Shown here: positions 31,968 through 37,446 of the stretch, piece by piece
Position numbering within the stretch: position 1 is the stretch's first letter
Layout: each line of letters starts with the position of its first letter
The notes under the pieces: model-generated
Databases searched by the model: none
Seen by the model: the letters and a program-made list of their open reading frames with translations, nothing else
Told to the model about the DNA's origin: nothing
Program-made: the position numbers and the translations under genes
Assembly (NCBI RefSeq): GCF_001477055.1
Contig: NZ_LDRK01000016.1
Coordinates: forward strand, 1 to 37,446
Direction of reading: 5' to 3'
Origin: Leucobacter chromiiresistens
GTDB taxonomy: Bacteria > Actinomycetota > Actinomycetes > Actinomycetales > Microbacteriaceae
DNA length: 37,446 nt

Positions 31968-33845
31968 ATGTCTGACACGACTCTGGTGCGCGCGCTCGCC
32001 ACCGCTCTCGCTCCCCACTCCCGCGTGGCGTTCGGCCTGATGGGCAACGGCAACGCCCACCTCATCGAGCAGCTCGGAGATCTCGGCGTGCGCTACGTCG
32101 CCGTGCGGCACGAAGCCGGCACCGTGGCCGCCGCCGACGCCTACACGCGGGTGAGCGGAGAGCTCGCGATCGCCACCACCACGTACGGCGCCGGGTTCAC
32201 GAACACGCTGACCGCACTGGCCGAGGCCGCGCAGGCGCGCACGCCCATGCTCGTCGTCGTCGGCGACGCTCCGAGCACCGGGCCGCGCCCCTGGGACGTC
32301 GACCAGGAGATGCTCGCTGCCGCGCTGGGCATCCGCACCCACACGCTGTCGGTGACGAACGTCGCGCGCACCGTCGAACGCGCGACGGCCTACGCGCTGC
32401 GCGTGCGGCGGCCCGTCGTGCTCGCGATCCCCTACGACCTCGTGAACACGCCGGTCGTCGACGCGAGCGCCGCCGGATCCGGGGCTTCCAGCGCGCCGAG
32501 TTCGCCGGGCGTCGATCTCTCCGACCCGGCCGTGCTCGCCGCGCTCTCGGCCTCGGTGTCGGGCCTCGAACCCGCGCCGCAACCGGAGCGCCGCGACATG
32601 AGCCAGGCGATGGACGCCTCCTCCGCCGCCGCACCGCATCCTCGCCCCGCTGACCACCAGATCGAGCTCGCCGTCGACGCCCTGCTCGAGGCCGAGCGCC
32701 CGCTCGTCATCGCCGGGCGCGGGGCTCACCTCTCGGGGGCCGCCGTCGAGCTCGGCCGGATCGCCTCCGTTCTCGGTGCACCGACCGCCACGACGGCACT
32801 CGGGCGCGGCATCTTCCCGGAACACGACTTCGACCTGGGCGTCACTGGCGGGTTCGGCCAGCGTCAGGCGATGGAGGTGATCGCGTCGGCTGATGTCGCG
32901 CTCGTCGTCGGAGCGAGCCTCAACCAGTTCACCATGCGCTTCGGCGATCTCTTCGGCGCGGGTACGACAGTGATCCGCGTTGACGCAGAGCAGGTCGCCG
33001 CTCCGAAGACGAATCGCCCGATCACGCACCAGTTGCTGCAGGGCGACGCCCGCGATGTGCTGCAGCAGCTGACCGCCGGAATCATCGCCGTGCGCGAGAG
33101 CGCCGAGGGCGCCGCGGGAGCCGAGGGCGCAGCGGAGGCCGAGGGGACCGCGACGGGGTGGCGCACGACGATCGCGGGGCTCGAACCCGGCGGAGCGCTG
33201 CGAGAGCGGACCACGGGCGTTCCGGGCGGGGTGTGCCCCGACGGCAGACTCGATCCTCGCACCGTGGCCGCGCGCATCGGCGAGCTCCTCCCCGCCGAAC
33301 GTCACGTGACGACCGACGGAGGCCACTTCCTCGGCTGGGCGAACATGTACTGGCCCGTCGCATCGCCCGAGCGCATGATCATGGTCGGCACTGCCTATCA
33401 GACGATCGGTCTCGGTTTCTCGACGGTGGCCGGCGTCGCCGCAGCGGTTCCGGGCACGACGACCGTGCTCAGCACGGGCGATGGCGGCGGGCTCATGGCG
33501 CTCGCCGACCTCGAGACCGCGATCCGATCCGCCTCCAGCTGCATCATCGTCGTCTGGAACGACGGCGCCTATGGTGCGGAGGTGCACCTCTACGGCGAGA
33601 TGGGGCTCGACCAGGAGCCCATGCTGATTCCCGAGGTGGACTTCGCGGGCGTGGCCGCAGCACTCGGTGCGACGGGAGTGCGCGTGCGCAGCCTGCGCGA
33701 CCTCGACGCCCTGCGCACCTGGACGGAGGCCGGCGCCTACGGCACGATTCTGCTGGACTGCCGGGTGTCGCGCAGCGTGGTCGCCGAGTACCAGCGCGAG
33801 ATTCAGCGGGTGAACGGCCTCGACGTGCCCGCCGACGCGGAGTAG
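31968..33845 (+). CDS. Thiamine-diphosphate-dependent enzyme (acetolactate synthase / benzoylformate decarboxylase superfamily)
   Basis: This 625-residue protein has the three-domain layout of the superfamily. The N-terminal Pyr domain has Glu49 in VRHEAGTVAAADAYTR, which activates the cofactor. A central domain begins near residue 220 (VDALLEAERPLVIAGRGAH). The C-terminal PP domain has the thiamine-diphosphate motif G504-D505-G506 followed 25 residues later by Asn531 (VVWNDGAYG). A long Ala/Ser/Pro/Glu-rich linker at about 165-225 and a second Ala/Glu-rich insert near 370-390 are unusual and may be flexible. The ATG at 31968 has AAGGA six bases upstream; a GTG three bases earlier is an alternative. 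It is unlikely to be biosynthetic ilvB because no small subunit lies nearby. A decarboxylase in the same catabolic locus as the aromatic monooxygenase is plausible. Confidence 0.88.
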   Translation: MSDTTLVRALATALAPHSRVAFGLMGNGNAHLIEQLGDLGVRYVAVRHEAGTVAAADAYTRVSGELAIATTTYGAGFTNTLTALAEAAQARTPMLVVVGDAPSTGPRPWDVDQEMLAAALGIRTHTLSVTNVARTVERATAYALRVRRPVVLAIPYDLVNTPVVDASAAGSGASSAPSSPGVDLSDPAVLAALSASVSGLEPAPQPERRDMSQAMDASSAAAPHPRPADHQIELAVDALLEAERPLVIAGRGAHLSGAAVELGRIASVLGAPTATTALGRGIFPEHDFDLGVTGGFGQRQAMEVIASADVALVVGASLNQFTMRFGDLFGAGTTVIRVDAEQVAAPKTNRPITHQLLQGDARDVLQQLTAGIIAVRESAEGAAGAEGAAEAEGTATGWRTTIAGLEPGGALRERTTGVPGGVCPDGRLDPRTVAARIGELLPAERHVTTDGGHFLGWANMYWPVASPERMIMVGTAYQTIGLGFSTVAGVAAAVPGTTTVLSTGDGGGLMALADLETAIRSASSCIIVVWNDGAYGAEVHLYGEMGLDQEPMLIPEVDFAGVAAALGATGVRVRSLRDLDALRTWTEAGAYGTILLDCRVSRSVVAEYQREIQRVNGLDVPADAE

Positions 33846-33895
33846 TCGGCCGGGGCTGCTGTGTCGTCTCTCCGAGAATCCCTGCGGAGCGCCGG

Positions 33896-34378
33896 CTAGA
33901 CGACCCGGAACACGCGGATGACCACGTGCCCCGGTTCGGGCCGCGCGTAGCCGATGAACTGCGAAGCGGTCAGCCACTCGAGTGCGGGGTGCTCGGTCTG
34001 GAAGACGAATGCCGTGCGGTAGTAGAGCTGGCGCTCGTCGAGCTCCTCGCCCGCCTCGAGCCGGGTGATCCCGGCTTCGTCGGTGCGCCAGTAGCCGCGA
34101 TTGACCACGTCGACGGCGGCGGTGGCGCCGTCGCCGAGCTCGGCCTCGATGACGTAGCGCGCGTCGAGGCGCACGGTGAGGCCGCGGCCGGTCCACCAGT
34201 CCCCCCCGCCCGGCAGGATCCGGCCTGCGAGCCGCGGGCCTGCGAACGTGCCGCCCGTGATCGGCGCGAAATGCAGGCCCTCCTCGGGCGTGGAGCCGCC
34301 GATCGGGAAGGCGTCGTCGACGGCGACGCGCAGTTCGAAGCAGTACTCGAAGTCGGGGGTGATGAGGGGTGCGGTCAT
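33896..34378 (-). CDS. DUF3237-family protein
   Basis: This 160-residue single-domain beta-rich protein matches DUF3237 by eye. It has FELRVAVDDAF, the PITGGTFAGPRLAGRILPGGGDWW core near 40-65, LDARYVIEAELGDGA, NRGYWR and YYRTAFVFQT, all in the usual order. The family has no settled biochemical function; members often accompany catabolic or redox genes. AAGGA lies six bases before the ATG. It follows the TetR gene on the same strand after 145 bases and converges on the thiamine-diphosphate enzyme gene. Codon use and composition match the surroundings. Confidence 0.9.
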   Translation of the reverse strand: MTAPLITPDFEYCFELRVAVDDAFPIGGSTPEEGLHFAPITGGTFAGPRLAGRILPGGGDWWTGRGLTVRLDARYVIEAELGDGATAAVDVVNRGYWRTDEAGITRLEAGEELDERQLYYRTAFVFQTEHPALEWLTASQFIGYARPEPGHVVIRVFRVV

Positions 34379-34523
34379 GAGAGGTCCTTCTGCAGATGGA
34401 TGGATCCGATCGGCGCCGCGTCGAGCGGCGAGCGGGCCGGTGAGGGCTGGAATCGTCGACGTACGATCGAGCCTACGGCGGCCCGCGCACGACGGCGGCG
34501 CGCCCCCGCCGCGCACCCCGCGG

Positions 34524-35159
34524 TCAGCGCGCGGCGAGACCGTCGACGAGGCGGGCGAACGCGGCGAAGCACGCGTCCGACTCCGCGGGCGCCGAGGCGA
34601 TGCGGATCGCCGATTCGCGGAGCGCGCCGACGAGCAGCAGCGCGGTCGCATGCGCATCGACGTCGGCCGCCACCTCGCCGCGGCTCTGCGCCTCGCGGAG
34701 TGCGTCGGCGATCATCGACGCGCTGGCCCCCGACCCGATGCCGCGCTCGGCGCCGTCGACGACGAGCGTCGGCCCGGAGACGTTGTAGAAGTGCCCGAGC
34801 CGGGAGTCGGCGGCGAGGTCGAACAGGGATCGCGCGTGCGCTGAGAGCTGGTCGCGCCACTCGCCCGCCGCATCGGCTGCGGCGCGGGTGCGCTCCACGA
34901 GGTCGCGCCCGAGTCGCGCGTATGCGTCTCGGAGCAGTGCGTCGCGTCCGCCCGGGTAGTGCGCGTACACGGTTCCGCGCGAGATGCCCGACACCTCCGA
35001 CACGCGCTCGATGGTGGTGTCGGCGAGGCCGCGCTCGGCGATGATCGCGAGCACGGCGTCGACGAGGTCGTGCCGGGTGCGCTCCTGCCGTCGCTCGCGC
35101 GGGCTGGGCCCGCGGGTCGCGGGCCCAGGCCCATCCGTCGGAGGCGCTGCTGGGGTCAC
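34524..35159 (-). CDS. TetR-family transcriptional regulator
   Basis: This 211-residue repressor-type protein has the TetR helix-turn-helix at about 35-80 (RQERTRHDLVDAVLAIIAERGLADTTIERVSEVSG, then ISRGTVYAHYPGGRDALLRDAY), followed by a helical ligand-binding domain. The first 25 residues are Pro/Arg-rich and may be disordered. The start is set at the GTG at 35159 because TAGACT seven bases upstream makes a good -10 box with TTCACA 18 bases further up, implying a leaderless transcript; there is no Shine-Dalgarno. It is divergent from the kinase/PLP-enzyme operon and probably represses it and itself through the palindrome at 35203-35217. It may also regulate the DUF3237 gene behind it. Confidence 0.9.
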   Translation of the reverse strand: MTPAAPPTDGPGPATRGPSPRERRQERTRHDLVDAVLAIIAERGLADTTIERVSEVSGISRGTVYAHYPGGRDALLRDAYARLGRDLVERTRAAADAAGEWRDQLSAHARSLFDLAADSRLGHFYNVSGPTLVVDGAERGIGSGASASMIADALREAQSRGEVAADVDAHATALLLVGALRESAIRIASAPAESDACFAAFARLVDGLAAR

Positions 35160-35189
35160 GCGCACCAGTCTACAAAGCCGGGAGCACGC

Positions 35190-35218
35190 TTGTGAACGCT
35201 GCGTATAGTTTCTATACT
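35190..35218 (+). promoter_or_regulatory. Promoter of the kinase operon with overlapping TetR operator
   Basis: TTGTGA (35190-35195) and TATACT (35213-35218) are separated by exactly 17 bases, the best promoter in the window. A perfect palindrome, GTATAG-TTT-CTATAC at 35203-35217, overlaps the -10 box. A repressor bound there would block transcription. The leader to the ATG at 35271 is about 45 bases. Confidence 0.75.
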
Positions 35219-35270
35219 CTGAGTACAGTTCGCCGATCGAGGCCGTCGCGAACCCGACGAAAGGACGCCG

Positions 35271-36272
35271 ATGCCCGCAGTGACGCTCGAGATCGCCGAG
35301 AGCCTTGCCCGCGCAGCACTCTCGGAGTGGGGGTTCGACGATTCGGCACCCCTGGTGCTGCTGAAGAACCGCGAGAACTTCGTCTACCGCCTCGATGCCG
35401 ACGGGCTGGCGTACGTGGTCCGCGTGCACCGGCAGGGCTACCACTCCGACGCGGAGCTCGCCTGCGAACTCGACTTCGTGCGCGCGCTCCACGCCGAGGG
35501 GGTGTCGGTGCCCGAGTTCATCCCGGCCCCGGACGGCAGCGGATTCGTGGTCGTGGGTGATGCGCGCACGGGCGGCCGCCACCAGGTCGACCTCCAGCGG
35601 CTGATCCCGAACTCGGGGATGTTCGGCGACGAGCGCTCTGCGGTGGCGGGCACCGCGGACCTCGACCCCGCCGACTTCCGGCGACTCGGGCGGCTCCTCG
35701 GCGAACTGCACGCCGCCACCGAGCGCTCCGGGTACACGATGGCGGTGCCGCGCGACGACTGGGATCTCGAGGGTTTGATCGGGAGCGAGCCCGCCTGGGG
35801 CGACCCGCTCCGCCTCGCCGAGCTCGCGGGCGAGGATCGTGCGCTCGTCGCCCGTGCGATCGAGCGGGTGCGCGCGCGGCTCGACGCCTACGGCACCCCC
35901 GCCCATCGCTTCGGCCCGATCCACGCCGATCTCACCCCCGAGAACGTGCTCCGCACCGAGACGGGGCTCGTGATCATCGACTTCGACGACTTCGCAGCCG
36001 GGTGGCACCTGTTCGACCTCGCCACCGCTCTCTACTTCTTCACCCCGCACCCGCGTGCGGCGGAGTACCGCTGTGCACTCTTCACGGGGTACGAATCCGT
36101 TCGGCCGCTCGACGCGGCCGATCACGACGTGTTCCCAGCGGTCCTCCTCGCCCGCGGGCTCACCTACCTCGGCTGGTCCGCGGATCGTCGCGGCGAACCC
36201 ACCGCCGAGTGGCACGCCGGCACGGTGCTGCCGCACGTGGTCCGTCTCGCCCGGCGCCTCCTCGACGATTGA
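35271..36272 (+). CDS. APH/choline-kinase-fold kinase, probable small-molecule kinase
   Basis: This 333-residue aminoglycoside-phosphotransferase-fold protein has the catalytic Brenner motif HADLTPEN (His218, Asp220, Asn225) and the metal-binding IDFDD (Asp237). The N-lobe holds LLKNRENFVYRL, which positions ATP, and AYVVRVHRQGYHSDAELACEL with the expected Lys/Arg-Glu contacts. The ATP-contacting Lys appears to be replaced (VVRVHR), as in several APH-like kinases. It is followed after 59 bases by a class III PLP enzyme resembling ethanolamine-phosphate or phosphohydroxylysine phospho-lyase. The human kinase HYKK and its phospho-lyase form the same pair. Phosphorylation of an amino alcohol such as hydroxylysine is therefore inferred. 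The start has GAAAGGA a few bases upstream of the ATG. Confidence 0.86.
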   Translation: MPAVTLEIAESLARAALSEWGFDDSAPLVLLKNRENFVYRLDADGLAYVVRVHRQGYHSDAELACELDFVRALHAEGVSVPEFIPAPDGSGFVVVGDARTGGRHQVDLQRLIPNSGMFGDERSAVAGTADLDPADFRRLGRLLGELHAATERSGYTMAVPRDDWDLEGLIGSEPAWGDPLRLAELAGEDRALVARAIERVRARLDAYGTPAHRFGPIHADLTPENVLRTETGLVIIDFDDFAAGWHLFDLATALYFFTPHPRAAEYRCALFTGYESVRPLDAADHDVFPAVLLARGLTYLGWSADRRGEPTAEWHAGTVLPHVVRLARRLLDD

Positions 36273-36331
36273 CCGATCCCGCGCCGCGCTCCCCCGCACT
36301 CGCTCCAGCATCTCGAACCCGTTAGGACCCC

Positions 36332-37446
36332 ATGTCTTCCACCGCAGACCTCCTCGCCCGCCGCGCCCGCACGATCGGCCCCTACTCCCCGCTCTTCTAC
36401 CGCGAGCCGCTGCACTTCGTCTCGGCGCGTGGCGTCTGGTTCACCGAGGCCTCCGGCGAGCGCTACCTCGACGGCTACAACAACGTGCCGCACGTGGGGC
36501 ACGCGAACGAGCGCGTGGTGCGCGCGCTCGCCGATCAGGCGGCCACGCTCAACGTGCACACCCGGTACCTCAACGAGCGCGTGATCGACTACTCCGAGCG
36601 GCTGCTCGCGACGTTCGCGGACGACCTCGACCGGGTGTTCTTCGGCAACTCGGGCTCCGAGGCGAACGAGCTCGCGCTGCGCATCTCGCGGCAGCTCTCG
36701 GGAGCGACGGGCGTGCTCGTCTCCGATTACAGCTACCACGGCACCACCATCGCGCTCGCCGAGATGACGACGGGCCTGGAGACGCGCGAGCCCCTCGGCG
36801 CGCACGTGCGCGCGATCCGCATCCCCGACCTCGACCGCGACGCGCGGGCCGAAGCCGTCGTGCTCGCAGAAGCCCTGGCGCAGGTGGATGCCGCGATCTC
36901 CTCGCTGCAGGAGGCCGGATTCGGCGTCGCGGCCTGCCTCTTCGATCCGCTCTTCTCGACGGAGGGGATGCCCCGCGTTCCCCGGGGCCTGCTGACGGGC
37001 ATCGCCGATCGGGTGCGCGCCGCGGGCGGATTCGTCATCGCCGACGAGGTGCAGAGCGGCTTTGGCCGCACCGGCAGTCACATGTGGGGGCACGAGTACG
37101 CGGGGCTCGCACCCGACCTCGTGACGATGGGCAAGCCGATGGGCAACGGCCACCCGATGTCAGCCGTCGTCACGAGCGAGGGCGTGCTCGACGCGTTCGG
37201 ATCGCGCAACGAGTTCTTCAACACCTTCGCGGGCAATCCCGTCTCGGCGGCGGTCGGCGAGGCCGTGCTGCTCGAGATGGAGGATCGCGGGCTCCGCGAG
37301 CAGGCGCGCGATCTCGGCCTGCAGGCGCGCGCCCGGCTCGCTGCGCTGGCCGAGCGGCACGAGTTCGTGCGCGCCGCGAAGGGCGTCGGCATGTTCCTCG
37401 GCCTCGACTTCGCCGTCGACGGCACTCCCGCACCGGAGCTCGCGGT
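36332..37446 (+). CDS. Class III PLP enzyme, aminotransferase or phospho-lyase (AGXT2L-like), partial at its 3' end
   Basis: The visible 371 residues belong to the class III aminotransferase fold and run off the right edge; family members have about 430-450. Landmarks are YLDGYNNVPHVGHANERVV near 46-64, LNVHTRYLNERVIDYSERL, FFGNSGSEANELALR near 107, VIADEVQSGFGRTG near 235, and the Schiff-base Lys268 in VTMGKPMGNGHPMSAV. The NNVxHVGH motif and the LNxxTRYL stretch match the phospho-lyases ETNPPL and PHYKPL rather than ordinary omega-aminotransferases. With the kinase before it, an elimination of phosphate and ammonia from a phosphorylated amino alcohol is inferred. TTAGGA precedes the ATG by four bases. 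Simple transamination remains possible. Confidence 0.88.
   Translation, partial: MSSTADLLARRARTIGPYSPLFYREPLHFVSARGVWFTEASGERYLDGYNNVPHVGHANERVVRALADQAATLNVHTRYLNERVIDYSERLLATFADDLDRVFFGNSGSEANELALRISRQLSGATGVLVSDYSYHGTTIALAEMTTGLETREPLGAHVRAIRIPDLDRDARAEAVVLAEALAQVDAAISSLQEAGFGVAACLFDPLFSTEGMPRVPRGLLTGIADRVRAAGGFVIADEVQSGFGRTGSHMWGHEYAGLAPDLVTMGKPMGNGHPMSAVVTSEGVLDAFGSRNEFFNTFAGNPVSAAVGEAVLLEMEDRGLREQARDLGLQARARLAALAERHEFVRAAKGVGMFLGLDFAVDGTPAPELA

Noticed and set aside
31968-33845. Biosynthetic acetolactate synthase large subunit (ilvB)
   Set aside because: There is no small-subunit or other branched-chain amino acid gene nearby, and two low-complexity inserts are atypical. The superfamily call is kept, the specific role is not.
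1-37446. rRNA, tRNA, insertion sequences, prophage or integrase genes
   Set aside because: None was recognised on either strand; no transposase-like frame or terminal inverted repeats with target duplication were seen.

Overview
This 37.4-kb window is GC-rich chromosomal DNA (strong G/C bias at third codon positions throughout) and is almost certainly actinobacterial. The gene content, the leaderless-looking starts and the start-codon use fit the Microbacteriaceae (for example Leucobacter-like), but the genus is an inference. I see no rRNA, tRNA, CRISPR array, phage gene, transposase or insertion sequence. The region looks like ordinary metabolic and regulatory accessory DNA rather than a mobile island. 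Genes are dense, and no gene-free stretch exceeds about 340 bases.

Left block (1-6601): a leftward operon encodes an 843-residue protein of unrecognised function, an M19-type dipeptidase, a polar amino acid ABC ATPase and two HisM-type permeases (the last cut by the window edge). It is divided by an AT-rich operator region from a divergent IclR regulator. No substrate-binding protein is visible, so it may lie to the left of the window.

Middle block (6621-20484): an AlkZ-like winged-helix protein, a CPA1 Na+/H+ antiporter, a divergent lrp/ald pair (Lrp-type regulator and alanine dehydrogenase), a small His-rich hypothetical protein, and a class I aminotransferase. These are followed by a 1229-residue Fe-S nuclease/helicase of the TM0106 type, a GNAT-AAA ATPase fusion, and a DEAD-box RNA helicase with an RGG-like tail and a long leader.

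Right-centre block (20816-28995): an MFS transporter, a flavin amine oxidase, a small membrane protein, an APC permease with a TTG start, a divergent succinate-semialdehyde-type aldehyde dehydrogenase, and a second APC permease. Together these suggest amine/GABA uptake and oxidation, although no GABA transaminase is present. Strong hairpin terminators and several degenerate repeat clusters punctuate this block.

Right block (28986-37446): a MobA/phenol-hydroxylase-like flavin monooxygenase is divergent from an IclR regulator across a perfect 19-bp palindrome. Next come a thiamine-diphosphate decarboxylase/synthase-type enzyme, a DUF3237 protein and a TetR regulator. The TetR gene is divergent from a kinase plus class III PLP enzyme pair that resembles the hydroxylysine- or ethanolamine-kinase / phospho-lyase pairing. 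The PLP gene runs off the right edge.

The best candidates for something undescribed are the 843-residue protein with its dipeptidase/ABC/IclR neighbours, the GNAT-AAA fusion, and the kinase/phospho-lyase pair.
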